Counted from the stretch's first letter, positions 52,395-61,877 are shown. The stretch is DNA of 64,000 bases from an uncultured Eubacteriales bacterium (GCA_934481515.1 CAKSPO010000004.1:1-64000); one strand, 5' to 3'. Numbers and translations are program-made. Notes: generated by a model not told the origin, from the letters alone.

Positions 52395-55300
52395 CAGAAA
52401 GAACCTCCTTTCCGTACCGCCCGGTCGCAGTGCTCCCGTACAGGGCAAAAAGTACAGGCATCCGCAGATGGCGTTTTTTCGGCTTCTCCGGCAAGGATCC
52501 GCCCGGCAATCCCGGTGACGGCGGCTTGCATATCCGCTTCCAATTGCCGAATTTCTTCCGCACTTTCCCGTAGCAGACGCTTCGTAAAGATACCGTCCTC
52601 CGTATGGTCGGCAGCACGAAGAACCGTATCCTCCGACAGCAGAAATCCCGAGCGGTGAATTTCCAGACCGGACTGATTGACAGCATACAGATATTGCGCA
52701 CCGGCAGGAAGCAGGTGCGACGGATCCGTGGCAAGGAAGGAGGAGAGATAGAGCACCAGCTGAATATCCCGCCCGCTTCGTACTTCATCCGGAGAAAACG
52801 TATGCTTTCCGGACTTGTAATCCACTACACGGACATAGGTTTTTTCACCGTCCTTCCACAAATCCACACGGTCGATTTTGCCGACCAGCTGGACAGAAGA
52901 TCCGTCCGGAAGAGTCAGACGGGGGGAGGGAATCCGATCGGAATCCCCCCCGCCGATGCTTTGTTCGGTCAGCGCGGGGCGGAAAGAGCCGGAACGGATT
53001 TCGGTAAGAATATCGCGGAGCATCACCAGCGCCAACGACCGCAGGCGGGAAAAGAGATGCAGAAGTCTCCGATCCATTTCTTCCGGAGGTATCGGGAAAA
53101 CATCGCGCAGGTATTCCGCAATCAGTCGGTCTGCCACAGCCTCGGCTTCCTCCGGCTCCGGCAAGGAAAGTGAGCCGTCCGCTCCGATGGCGGAGGAAAT
53201 CAGCTTTTCAAAGATGTAGTGCAGAAAAATACCATCGTCCGCATAGCTCGGCGCACTGTCTTTTTTCTCCCGCAGAGAGAGACAATAGGTACTGTAGTAG
53301 CGATAGGGACAGAGCACAAATGCGGTAATCTTCGATTGCGAGAGCCGGAGAACCGCCGGTGAAGATACCGGCGGAAGTGCCAGAGGCCGTGCCGTCGCTT
53401 CTTTTTCGGAGGAGCAAAGCCTGCGTACCTCCTCCGCGTGAAAAATTTCAGGTGTCAGATGCAAAAGATAACAGATGCGTGAAAACGCAACCGAAGGTGT
53501 ACGTGCAGACCCGTCCGGCTGAAGCATCGGCGCGGAAATCCAAAGAAAATTCTGCGGCTTGGTGACCGCACGGTAGAGATAAAACAGCTCTTCCGCGAAT
53601 CGGGTGGTTTCTCCGGAGCGGAACCTCAGCCCGACTCCCTCCAAAAATACCTTGTCCGAATCCGAAAAGATACTGTCCTCCGGGGTGGAGGCGGGAAATT
53701 CACCTTCGCAAAGTCCAAGAAGAAACATTGCACGGACATTTTCCACCCGCAGTGTTGCGGCGGAACCGATCATCACACAATCCTGCACATTCGGTACCGA
53801 TCCCATGTCCGAACCGGAAAGCAGAAGCGTCAGCGCGGCGGAAAATTCATCCGTAGTCAATTCCGCATCCGGCAGAATCCGGCACAGTGTGGAAAGAATC
53901 TCCGTCAGAGTCTGCCAGAGCCGTAGTGTTTCTCCCGCCTCCCGGCGTTTCCCGTCGGTCAGTTCTGCTTTGGCGCGTGCAGAAAGCGCCATGGGAATGT
54001 CCATGGCGGTCAGATACGAGTAAAGTGCACGGCAACGGTCACTGAGCCTGTGAGAGAGACGCATGGAAGCGGAAAAGGCTTCCAGCGGAGGCACCAGACG
54101 CTCCCGCACCCGATTGGCGGCGGAAAGAATTTCAGCTCCCCGCGCGGAGAGCGTTACCGTCAGTCCATCCGGATTCATGCTCCATGCGGATTCCCTGAAA
54201 CGGGAACCGTTGATGTGCCATGTTTCACAGTATTCTTCGAAGGATGCGGCGTCCGCGGTACTCACACCGCATAGCCCTGTTTTCAGTAGCGTTATGACAT
54301 CCGCAAGGCGGTAGTTTCTTCCGACAATCCGCAACGCCGACAGAATCAGACGAAACAATGGCTTGACGGAAAGATCAGTGCGCTCCGAGAGGAAGAAGGG
54401 AATTCCGTGACGCTCCAGCGCGGCATCCAGAACTCCTCGGTAGACTTCCGTGTCCCGCACGACCACGGCAATGTCACCGTAATGCATGCCGGACTGTACC
54501 AGCCCCTGAATCTGCAAAGCCGCCGCTTCGGATTCCTCATAGAGGTTTGCACATTGAACGGCGCGAACCTCCGGATGCGTTTCATCCGGAGCCTTTGGCG
54601 CAGGAACAGCCGAGTAATCCCACAGCTGACGCTCCAGAGTGCGGAAAGCCTCCGGCTTTGACGCATCCTCGCCTGTCAGAACATTCCAAACCGCTTCGCA
54701 ATCGGTTTCTTCCGCCAGCCTTGTAAGCTGCCGTGCACTTTCCCGCGTGACCTCAAAATGCGGAAGCGTGCCGCGCGGAGCATCCATGCAAAGTGCGACC
54801 GTTACCGTATCCGCCTGCCGGAGTAACTCCCGCAGAACCGCATATTCCGGAACGGTAAAGTCGGTAAAGGAATCGATATAGATATGATATCCGCGGAAAT
54901 AAGCATGCTCCCGGAGTTTTTCCGTCAGGCGCAGAAGAAGATCTGCCGGATCGTCTCCGAAGCATTCCTGCATTTTCCCGTGGTAGACCGCATCAATCAG
55001 AGCAAGATCCGAAAGCTTTTTTTGAAGCGAATGCTCCGGCGGAAGCTGTTGCGCGGCATCCTCCAGAAGCTCCGCATCAATCCCCGAACTGCGTAATTCC
55101 GCAATTGCACCAAGCATCATTCCGGTCAGAGCCGGATCACTTCCGACGGAGCCGTATTGACGCAGAAGCGGTGCCTGTGTGCGCAGGGTATCCCACATCA
55201 GAAAGGCAGAAAGCCCGGAATTGACGGATGCCTGCGTTCCCCCGCCGTATTCCCGGAAAACATCTTCGGCAAGACCGGAAAAGTTGACCGTTTCAAACCA

Positions 55301-55471
55301 AAGTCCGGCATTTTCCGGAAGACGCGCGGGAAGATCGCGTTCACTGATATAAGCCTGTTGCTCCGGAAGGAGAAGCAGGCACTTTTTTTCTTTCCGGATG
55401 TTTTCCCGGATTTGATCCAAAAGACAGGAGGTTTTTCCGGAGCCGGAAGGACCGCAGATCAGATTCAGCAT
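52394..55471 (-). CDS. addB: ATP-dependent nuclease subunit AddB
   Basis: Second AddAB subunit, 1025 residues. It has a Walker A at its N-terminus (GPSGSGKT, 7-14), a degenerate helicase fold, and a C-terminal PD-(D/E)XK nuclease with VRVVDYKSGKHTF. Four cysteines for an Fe-S cluster are visible: one in FVLCPYRY and three in CTFCPVREHC near the end, the standard AddB pattern. The ATG is supported by AAAGGAG 7 bases upstream and sits inside the end of the queG-like gene. The open frame continues upstream but overlaps that gene. Confidence 0.95.
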   Translation of the reverse strand: MLNLICGPSGSGKTSCLLDQIRENIRKEKKCLLLLPEQQAYISERDLPARLPENAGLWFETVNFSGLAEDVFREYGGGTQASVNSGLSAFLMWDTLRTQAPLLRQYGSVGSDPALTGMMLGAIAELRSSGIDAELLEDAAQQLPPEHSLQKKLSDLALIDAVYHGKMQECFGDDPADLLLRLTEKLREHAYFRGYHIYIDSFTDFTVPEYAVLRELLRQADTVTVALCMDAPRGTLPHFEVTRESARQLTRLAEETDCEAVWNVLTGEDASKPEAFRTLERQLWDYSAVPAPKAPDETHPEVRAVQCANLYEESEAAALQIQGLVQSGMHYGDIAVVVRDTEVYRGVLDAALERHGIPFFLSERTDLSVKPLFRLILSALRIVGRNYRLADVITLLKTGLCGVSTADAASFEEYCETWHINGSRFRESAWSMNPDGLTVTLSARGAEILSAANRVRERLVPPLEAFSASMRLSHRLSDRCRALYSYLTAMDIPMALSARAKAELTDGKRREAGETLRLWQTLTEILSTLCRILPDAELTTDEFSAALTLLLSGSDMGSVPNVQDCVMIGSAATLRVENVRAMFLLGLCEGEFPASTPEDSIFSDSDKVFLEGVGLRFRSGETTRFAEELFYLYRAVTKPQNFLWISAPMLQPDGSARTPSVAFSRICYLLHLTPEIFHAEEVRRLCSSEKEATARPLALPPVSSPAVLRLSQSKITAFVLCPYRYYSTYCLSLREKKDSAPSYADDGIFLHYIFEKLISSAIGADGSLSLPEPEEAEAVADRLIAEYLRDVFPIPPEEMDRRLLHLFSRLRSLALVMLRDILTEIRSGSFRPALTEQSIGGGDSDRIPSPRLTLPDGSSVQLVGKIDRVDLWKDGEKTYVRVVDYKSGKHTFSPDEVRSGRDIQLVLYLSSFLATDPSHLLPAGAQYLYAVNQSGLEIHRSGFLLSEDTVLRAADHTEDGIFTKRLLRESAEEIRQLEADMQAAVTGIAGRILAGEAEKTPSADACTFCPVREHCDRAVRKGGSF

Positions 55472-56292
55472 GAGACATCTCCTTTCCCGTGAAGTAACAG
55501 ATTCCGACGGATGGTTTCTCTCCCGCGCCAGGAGAAGGCACGGGAGGAGAAGGCGGTATCGTCCATTTCGTCCAGTCCTTCCAACGTGAGAACCGGCATC
55601 GCCGTTTCCCGGAAAAAAGGAATCGGCGAGTGGATGGTTCCTTCTGCTTTTGCCCGCTTCGTATAGGGACAAACCTCCTGGCAGATGTCGCATCCCCAGA
55701 CCAGCGGATGCCGCCGCAGAAGAGCGGTTTCCTCTGCTGTCAAAGGCCCTTTCTTTTGCGTCAGAGCAGAGAGACAAAGCGTGTGCTCTTTTTCCGCAGG
55801 GCAGGCGCGCTGACAGGCACCGCAACCGGAGCAGGTACCGATCTCCACTGCCCGGCAGGGAAGAAACGCATCGGTGATGACTTCACCGAGAAAGACGAAG
55901 GAAGAATATTTTTCGGTCAGGAGCAGATGATTTTTTCCGATGACCCCCAGCCCCGCCTTTGCGGCGGCATCAATTTCGTCGATCGGAGAGTGATCGGCAA
56001 AGGCGGCAAACCGATTTTCCGGAAATTTTTCCGAAAGCAGCGGCAGCAGCCGATCCGAAAGCTGCTTCCAGAACAGGTGGTAGTCTGCGGAGACCGCATA
56101 GGCGGAGAGATTTCTGAGGGGCGCTTCTGCCGGCTCGGTGTAATAGGGAATCAGCACACAGAACACCGTTCCGTCGGCAATCCCGGCACGCTCCAACAGA
56201 TATTTTTTGCGGATGATGCATGCGCTCAGCGGAATCGGAGCGATGGTATCCATTCCGTTTTTCAGAAAAAAATCAGACAAAAATGAAAACAT
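55465..56292 (-). CDS. QueG-like epoxyqueuosine reductase family protein, short form
   Basis: A 275-residue Fe-S protein related to QueG, the cobalamin-dependent last enzyme of queuosine synthesis. It has an N-terminal DUF1730-like region with DHSPIDEIDAAAKAGLGVIGKN (the QueG substrate-site pattern), then two 4Fe-4S binding motifs, CSGCGACQRACP and CDICQEVCPY. Full QueG is about 380 residues with a C-terminal HEAT-like part, which is missing here, so function in queuosine synthesis is uncertain. The ATG at 56292 follows AAAGG by 7 bases; an upstream ATG six codons earlier is less well placed. The end overlaps addB by 7 bases. Confidence 0.75.
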   Translation of the reverse strand: MFSFLSDFFLKNGMDTIAPIPLSACIIRKKYLLERAGIADGTVFCVLIPYYTEPAEAPLRNLSAYAVSADYHLFWKQLSDRLLPLLSEKFPENRFAAFADHSPIDEIDAAAKAGLGVIGKNHLLLTEKYSSFVFLGEVITDAFLPCRAVEIGTCSGCGACQRACPAEKEHTLCLSALTQKKGPLTAEETALLRRHPLVWGCDICQEVCPYTKRAKAEGTIHSPIPFFRETAMPVLTLEGLDEMDDTAFSSRAFSWRGRETIRRNLLLHGKGDVSC

Positions 56293-56346
56293 CCCTTTTC
56301 CTTTCCGCATTTTTGTGATATAATGGACATAATGAATCTTATAAAG

Positions 56347-56375
56347 ATTTTAACATAAAATGCTTCCGAATACAA
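56347..56375 (-). promoter_or_regulatory. Sigma-A promoter of queG-like-addB-addA-permease
   Basis: On minus, TTGTAT (56370-56375) and TAAAAT (56347-56352) are 17 bp apart, with a leader of about 48 bases. A perfect 6-bp inverted repeat (AATCTT-ATA-AAGATT, 56335-56349) overlaps the start point and could be an operator. Confidence 0.6.
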
Positions 56376-56488
56376 GATGTACGCTGATTTTTCAGACTTT
56401 TTTTCAATCTCCGTCAAGCAGTCGTCACAATAAAAAATTATACTTTTCTCAGTACCGAAAAAGTTTCGGGGAAACGGAGGAATGTCAT

Positions 56489-57802
56489 ATGAATCAACCG
56501 AATTCACAATATGATAACGGCTTCTTTGACCGAGACAACGAGAATGGGACCTGCAATTATACTTTTTCCGACGGAGGCGACGCACCTGAAGATCCGAAAC
56601 GGAACCACAAAAATCCGCACGGCGGCAAACCGCATGGCGGCTGGGGCATCCTTGCATTTCTGCTTTGCATTGCCATTTCCTTCGGTGCCGGCTTCGGCGG
56701 AGTGATGGCTGCGGAAAAGTATGTCGGAACGAAGGACAACGGAACCGATCAGGCAGGAAATTCTTCCCTTTATACAGCAAACGCAGCAGCCTTGCTTCCG
56801 AAGAGTGAAGCGGCGCACTCCGTTAAAGGCTCTGCCGGAGAGGAAGTTTTCTCCGTCTCACAGGTTGCCGCCATGGTCGAGAATACGGTCGTTGTCATTG
56901 ATGTCAGTACAAAAACCACCGGACGGTTCGGCACCACCGAACAGGTAACCGGCTCCGGCAGTGGTGTTATCATTTCGGAAAACGGCTACATTCTCACCTG
57001 CAATCACGTGGTGGAAGGAGCCAGCTCCGTAAAGGTGACCCTCAAATCCGGCGACGCATATGACGCTGTATTGGTCGGGTGCGACGAAGCCGGCGATATC
57101 GCAGTGCTGAAAATTGATGCGGGAACATCTCTTCCTTACGCGGAGCAGGGATGCAGTGCGGATCTGGTGGTCGGAGAATGGGTCGTTGCCGTGGGGAATC
57201 CGTTGGGAACCCTTGGCGGAACCGTTACCACCGGCATCATCAGCGCCACCGAGCGGAACGTTACCATGTCGGACGGGAGCGAAATGACCCTGATCCAGAC
57301 CGATACCGCCATCAACAGCGGGAATTCCGGCGGCGGGCTTTTCAACCTGAAGGGGCAGCTGATCGGAATCGTCAACGCAAAATATTCCGCCAGCGGTGTG
57401 GAGGGACTTGCTTTTGCCATTCCGATCGATACCGCATACGTGGCGGAGCTGGATCTGATTCAGTACGGCTACGTCCGGAATATCATTGACGACGGTCTGA
57501 CGCTTCTGGAGGTGACGGAAGAGGATCTGAAAAACTTCAATTCCTACTACACCCTGCGTTATTACGGCATTTCCGAGCCGGGACTGTACGTGGTGGAATC
57601 CACTCTCTGCACGGAACTGCAAAACAAAGACCGGCTGATTTCCGTTGACGGTACCGAAGTTTCCACACAGGCAGAGTTGGATGCCATTATCAAGGAACAC
57701 AAGATCGGAGATACGCTGACCATTGTGGCTCTCAGAGACGGCAAAAAAATCACCGCATCGCTGACTCTGCAGGAATATGTGCCGGATCGGCTGAAGAAAT
57801 AA
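56489..57802 (+). CDS. HtrA/DegP-type S1C serine protease, membrane-anchored
   Basis: Envelope quality-control protease of 437 residues. A cytoplasmic N-terminus rich in Asn, Asp and Gly (1-50) is followed by one membrane segment (about 52-74) and an extracellular trypsin-like domain. The triad is H173 (CNHVVEG), D203 (GDIAVLK) and S280 (GNSGGGLFN), and a PDZ domain covers about 330-430. GGAGG lies 8 bases before the ATG. The length and topology match B. subtilis HtrA-family proteins. It is divergent from the queG-like operon and just upstream of a two-component system, which may regulate it as CssRS does htrA, but that link is inferred. Confidence 0.95.
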   Translation: MNQPNSQYDNGFFDRDNENGTCNYTFSDGGDAPEDPKRNHKNPHGGKPHGGWGILAFLLCIAISFGAGFGGVMAAEKYVGTKDNGTDQAGNSSLYTANAAALLPKSEAAHSVKGSAGEEVFSVSQVAAMVENTVVVIDVSTKTTGRFGTTEQVTGSGSGVIISENGYILTCNHVVEGASSVKVTLKSGDAYDAVLVGCDEAGDIAVLKIDAGTSLPYAEQGCSADLVVGEWVVAVGNPLGTLGGTVTTGIISATERNVTMSDGSEMTLIQTDTAINSGNSGGGLFNLKGQLIGIVNAKYSASGVEGLAFAIPIDTAYVAELDLIQYGYVRNIIDDGLTLLEVTEEDLKNFNSYYTLRYYGISEPGLYVVESTLCTELQNKDRLISVDGTEVSTQAELDAIIKEHKIGDTLTIVALRDGKKITASLTLQEYVPDRLKK

Positions 57803-57814
57803 AAAATCCGGAGA

Positions 57815-57839
57815 AAAATCCGGAGCAAGTCCGGATTTT
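57815..57839 (+). terminator. Weak terminator-like hairpin after htrA
   Basis: AAAATCCGG pairs with CCGGATTTT around a 7-base loop; the Ts are part of the stem and no long T-run follows. Read-through into the two-component genes is possible. Confidence 0.5.
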
Positions 57840-57916
57840 GAAACCGTTTTGCACGGCTCCTTTTGAAAAACAATAAAAAAACAGACAGCAGGTCATGCAG
57901 AAAGGACGGACAGGAT

Positions 57917-58612
57917 ATGTACCATATTTTAGTAGTAGACGATGAATCCCGCATTCGCTCCATCATCCGCAAGTATGCGGAATTCGAAGGGCATGAGGTT
58001 ACCGAAGCATGCGACGGTATGGAGGCGGTTCTCCTTTGCAGGAAGAACACCTATGATCTGATTATCATGGATATCATGATGCCGGAGCTGGACGGCTTTT
58101 CCGCCTGCCGTGAAATCCGTAAGGTCACACAGACACCGATCATCATGCTGTCTGCCCGCGGAGAGGAATATGACCGCATCAACGGGTTTGAGGTCGGTGT
58201 CGATGATTATGTAACAAAGCCGTTCTCCCCAAAGGAACTGATGCTGCGTGTGGATGCCATCATGAAACGGGTCAGAACCACTGCAACGGCGCCGCAGGAA
58301 GCAAAGCCGAACGTGGTGATTGAGCTGGACGGAGGCGGTCTGCGCGCGGACATTACGGCGCGGCTGGTATACGTGGACGGAAAACGGGTGGATATGTCTC
58401 CCAAAGAATATGACCTGTTCTTCTATCTGCTGGCAAATAGGAATATCGCCCTGTCCCGTGAAAAACTGCTTTGCGAGGTCTGGGGATACGACTTTTTCGG
58501 AGATGCCAGAACGCTGGATACCCATATCAAGCTTTTGCGGAAAAGTCTCGGACGGTACAGCAAATATATTGTCACGCTCCGCGGCGTCGGCTATCGGTTT
58601 GAAGAAGTATGA
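57917..58612 (+). CDS. OmpR-family response regulator
   Basis: A 231-residue regulator with a receiver domain (acidic pocket DDE at 8-10, phospho-acceptor D52, and K near 101 in YVTKPFSPKEL) and a winged-helix DNA-binding domain with DMSPKEYDLFFYLLANR and LRGVGYRFEEV at the C-terminal wing. It overlaps the kinase gene by ATGA. A longer frame upstream reads into sequence with no ribosome-binding site. Neighbouring htrA is a possible target. Confidence 0.95.
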   Translation: MYHILVVDDESRIRSIIRKYAEFEGHEVTEACDGMEAVLLCRKNTYDLIIMDIMMPELDGFSACREIRKVTQTPIIMLSARGEEYDRINGFEVGVDDYVTKPFSPKELMLRVDAIMKRVRTTATAPQEAKPNVVIELDGGGLRADITARLVYVDGKRVDMSPKEYDLFFYLLANRNIALSREKLLCEVWGYDFFGDARTLDTHIKLLRKSLGRYSKYIVTLRGVGYRFEEV

Positions 58613-60153
58613 AAAGGAAGGGAGAACTGACCGATAACCTCAGCATCCGTTGGAAGCTTGCGGCATATCTTGCGTTGTTCGTCGCGCTGGTTCTGATGGT
58701 CACATGGGTGTTTCAGGTCTACCTTCTCAATGCGTTTTATGAGAGAGTCAAGCGGGAGGAACTGATCCATACCGCGGAATCGCTGGAATCGCAGATTGAC
58801 AGCAAGGATTTGCTCTCCTCCGCTTATAATTACGCGATCACGGGAACCATGTCCGTCATGGTCTATCGGCAAACCGAAGACAAGCTGAAAGAGGTTGTCG
58901 GTGTAGATGCCACCGGAAAAATCGGTGGAATCTATCGCGAGGAAAACATTCAGGACTATTATCAGCGCGCTGTGGAAAACGGCGGAAGCTATATGGGGCA
59001 GTTTACCTTCGGTGGATACGAGGTGGAGCCGAATCGCTTCCCATACTTCGGCGCAGAGGACAAGAACGAAAGCGGAGGGATCATCCGTTATGTGCAGGCA
59101 AAAAACGTACGGATGATTTATGCCAGGGTCATCTCCGACGGAGAAGGCAACCCGTGTATGATCCTGCTCAATACGGGACTTCAGCCGGTAGATTCCACAT
59201 CCAAAATTCTGGAAATGCAGTTCGGCTGGATTGCCGCGATTCTGCTGGTAATCGCCGCCGTCATGGTCGTCATCCTGTACCAGAAAATTTCCAATCCGCT
59301 GATCCGGATGACTGCGGCGGCAAAACAGTTGGCACTCGGAAAGTACGATGCGGAATTCGTTGCAGAGGGCTATAAGGAAACACGGGAACTTGCGGAAACG
59401 CTGAACTATGCTTCCTGTGAGCTTTCCAAGCTTGACCGCCTGCAAAAGGAACTGATTGCAAACATTTCCCATGACCTGCGCACGCCGCTCACCATGATCA
59501 AGGGCTACGCCGAGGTTATGCGGGACATTCCGGGAGAGAACAGCCCGGAGAATATTCAGATCATCATCGACGAAACCTCCCGCCTCTCCGAGCTGGTCAA
59601 TGACCTTCTCGACCTTTCACGAATCCAGTCCGGCACCCGGAAAGCGGTCATGGAGACCTTCCACCTTTCCGATGTCATTCGGGAGGTTATGAAGCGGTAT
59701 GACGCATTTGTGCGGCACCGCGGCTACAAAATTATTGTCAATTGTGAGGAAGACGTCTGGATTCACGCCGACCGCGGCATGATTCTGCAGGCACTCTATA
59801 ACCTCATCAATAACGCTATCAATTATACCGGTGAAGACCTGACCGTTACCGTCACCCAGACCGTTACGGCAAACCGTGTCCGGATTTCCGTGACCGATAC
59901 CGGAGAGGGCATTTCCGAGGATCAGCTTCCCTTGATCTGGGATCGTTATTACAAGGTGGACAAGGTTCACCGCCGCGCCATGATCGGAACCGGACTCGGA
60001 CTTTCCATTGTCAAGGAAATTCTGGAGCTGCACGGAGCGGTGTTCGGCGTCAGCAGTAAGGTCGGAGAAGGTTCTACTTTCTGGTTTGAACTGCCGACCG
60101 TTCCGGCACCGGAAAATCAGAAAAAATCAGATCCGGAGGAATTGACCCCGTGA
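58609..60153 (+). CDS. Sensor histidine kinase
   Basis: A 514-residue membrane kinase. It has two membrane segments (about 17-42 and 205-228) flanking an extracytoplasmic sensor of about 160 residues, a HAMP domain, the HisKA helix with catalytic H288 (ANISHDLRTPLTMIKG) and an ATPase domain with LINNAINYTGED (N box), VTDTGEGI (G1) and GTGLGLSIVKEI (G2). The extracellular domain has no family I can name. The stop overlaps the next gene as GTGA. Confidence 0.95.
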   Translation: MKRKGELTDNLSIRWKLAAYLALFVALVLMVTWVFQVYLLNAFYERVKREELIHTAESLESQIDSKDLLSSAYNYAITGTMSVMVYRQTEDKLKEVVGVDATGKIGGIYREENIQDYYQRAVENGGSYMGQFTFGGYEVEPNRFPYFGAEDKNESGGIIRYVQAKNVRMIYARVISDGEGNPCMILLNTGLQPVDSTSKILEMQFGWIAAILLVIAAVMVVILYQKISNPLIRMTAAAKQLALGKYDAEFVAEGYKETRELAETLNYASCELSKLDRLQKELIANISHDLRTPLTMIKGYAEVMRDIPGENSPENIQIIIDETSRLSELVNDLLDLSRIQSGTRKAVMETFHLSDVIREVMKRYDAFVRHRGYKIIVNCEEDVWIHADRGMILQALYNLINNAINYTGEDLTVTVTQTVTANRVRISVTDTGEGISEDQLPLIWDRYYKVDKVHRRAMIGTGLGLSIVKEILELHGAVFGVSSKVGEGSTFWFELPTVPAPENQKKSDPEELTP

Positions 60154-60977
60154 AAACATCTCTCTTGTCGCTCTTTGCCTGTCCGGTTTGCGGTGCATCG
60201 CTTGCGGATTCCGCCAATGGAAAAAGTGCCGTTTGTACGGGAATGCGTCCCCATTGTTTTGACTACGCAAGAAGCGGATACCTGAACCTTTCTGCCTCCC
60301 ACGGCGGGGAAGGCGACGGAAAAGATGCAATCCGCGCCCGCCGCGCGTTTCTGGAGGCAGGCTATTATCAGAAGCTGTCCGACCGCATCAACGCGCTTTT
60401 GGAGAAACTTCATGCCGGGACCGTTCTGGATGCCGGATGCGGCGAGGGATACTATACCAACCGCATGGCAAAGAACCGGGAAGTCGTCGGCATTGATCTT
60501 TCCCGTGACGGAATTGATGCGGCGGCAAAAAAGGCAAGAATGGATGCAACCGATACCGGTTTTGCGGTGGGAAGTATTTTTCGGTTGCCTCTGCAGGATG
60601 CGGCATTTGATGTCGTTACCAATTTGTTCGCCCCTTGTGCGGAAGCGGAATTTATGCGCGTACTCAAGCCGTCGGGAACCCTGATTCTGGTCGGAGCGGG
60701 AGAGCGCCATCTGCTTGGGTTGAAGGAGCTTCTTTACAATACTCCTTATCTCAACCCCGGCAGGGCTGACCTCCCCGTCCGCATGCGTCAGGTTGCACGT
60801 TACCGGCTGTCGGATGTCATCGACGTAGAGGGGAACGAACAGGTAACCGCCCTGTTTTCCATGACGCCCTATTATTGGAGAACCTCTCCCGGAGATCGGG
60901 AAAAGCTGAACGGAATCACGCATCTGAAAACCGAAATCGACTTTGATATTTTTCTTTACGAAAAGGAGCCGCAATGA
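60150..60977 (+). CDS. RlmA-like 23S rRNA (guanine-N1) methyltransferase
   Basis: A 275-residue SAM-dependent methyltransferase with an N-terminal zinc finger (C11, C14, C29 and probably H35), like RlmA of E. coli. The motif I is VLDAGCGEGYYTNRM (about 91-105), followed by VGIDLSRDGI and an FDYARSGYLNL segment (residues 37-47) characteristic of the family. The GTG start, 11 bases after GGAGG, overlaps the kinase stop as GTGA. RlmA modifies G745 (or G748) in 23S rRNA and can affect macrolide sensitivity; which base is modified here is inferred only from family. Confidence 0.85.
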   Translation: MKTSLLSLFACPVCGASLADSANGKSAVCTGMRPHCFDYARSGYLNLSASHGGEGDGKDAIRARRAFLEAGYYQKLSDRINALLEKLHAGTVLDAGCGEGYYTNRMAKNREVVGIDLSRDGIDAAAKKARMDATDTGFAVGSIFRLPLQDAAFDVVTNLFAPCAEAEFMRVLKPSGTLILVGAGERHLLGLKELLYNTPYLNPGRADLPVRMRQVARYRLSDVIDVEGNEQVTALFSMTPYYWRTSPGDREKLNGITHLKTEIDFDIFLYEKEPQ

Positions 60978-61687
60978 AATTCTCACTGTGCATTCCGATG
61001 TATAACGAAAACCGCGTCATTGCGGATACCGCAAAAGAACTTTCCGCCTATATGTCCGCAAAGTTTGAGGACTATGAAATTCTGTTTTGCAACGACGGAA
61101 GCCGCGACGGCTGTGACGAGACCGTGAAAAATCTGAATCTTCCGAATGTCCGCGTCATCGGATACCCGGAAAACCACGGAAAAGGCTATGCGGTGCGCAC
61201 GGCAATGCTGGAAGCAACAGGGGACATCCGCATGTTTACCGATGCCGATCTGGCATACGGAACCGATGTCATCGCGCAGATCGCTGCGGAATTTTCCGCT
61301 CATCCGGATGCAGATCTTGTCATCGGCTCCCGCAATCTGGACAAAAAGGGATATGAGAATTACAGCTTCTTCCGAAAGATCGCGTCCAAGGTTTACCTTC
61401 GCGTGCTCTGCATCGCGGGCGGCTTCCGCCTTTCCGATTCCCAGTGCGGTTGCAAGGCATTCTCCGGGCAAGCCGCCGAACGGATTTTCCGGCGTTGCGA
61501 GGTCAACGGATTTGCCTTTGACTTTGAAGCGATTCTCTGGGCAGTCAAATGGAACATGAAAATCGTGGAAACCCCGGTTCACGTCCTCCGCCACGGCGAA
61601 TCCAAGGTTCATGTTTTCCGCGATACCTTCCGGATGCTCCGGGATCTCCGGAAAATGAAGAAAAGAATCCGGAAAGCAAAAGCGTAA
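60974..61687 (+). CDS. Family 2 glycosyltransferase (DPM/ALG5-like)
   Basis: A soluble 237-residue GT-A transferase. It begins FSLCIPMYNENRVIADTAKEL, has the nucleotide-sugar site in ILFCNDGSRDGC and the metal-binding MFTDADLAYGTD (DAD). The C-terminal half, with VNGFAFDFEAILWAVKWNMKIVETPV, matches the dolichol- or polyprenyl-phosphate sugar transferase group. It has no membrane segment. It could make a lipid-linked sugar for a GT-C enzyme such as YfhO, but no link is shown. The start overlaps rlmA by ATGA. Confidence 0.85.
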   Translation: MKFSLCIPMYNENRVIADTAKELSAYMSAKFEDYEILFCNDGSRDGCDETVKNLNLPNVRVIGYPENHGKGYAVRTAMLEATGDIRMFTDADLAYGTDVIAQIAAEFSAHPDADLVIGSRNLDKKGYENYSFFRKIASKVYLRVLCIAGGFRLSDSQCGCKAFSGQAAERIFRRCEVNGFAFDFEAILWAVKWNMKIVETPVHVLRHGESKVHVFRDTFRMLRDLRKMKKRIRKAKA

Positions 61688-61702
61688 TCCCGGAAGCAGC
61701 AT

Positions 61703-61744
61703 ATCAACAAACGCCGACCTCTGCAGAGGTCGGCGTTTGTTGAT
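61703..61744. repeat. Perfect 42-bp palindrome, terminator-like
   Basis: The arms are 21 bp with no loop, centred on CTGCAG, ending the operon from htrA to the glycosyltransferase. It could act as a terminator, but the only Ts are in the arm (TTTGTTG) and no T-run follows. The outer arm can extend by CAGC/GCTG across a 2-base bulge. Confidence 0.7.
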
Positions 61745-61775
61745 GCTGTTACCTTACTTTTTCATTATGTTGAGC

Positions 61776-61814
61776 AAAAAATAACATCCGAATCCTTTGT
61801 AGGAAGCCGGATGT
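61776..61814 (-). terminator. Second terminator downstream of tRNA-Val
   Basis: On minus, ACATCCG pairs with CGGATGT, enclosing an inner TCCT/AGGA hairpin, and is followed by ATTTTTT. It could be a backup terminator for tRNA-Val. Confidence 0.65.
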
Positions 61815-61877
61815 ATCGGAATTGAATGAAAGAAGAGCAAGAACTGCGTTTTGCAAGCTGCTTTTTCAAAAATAAGA

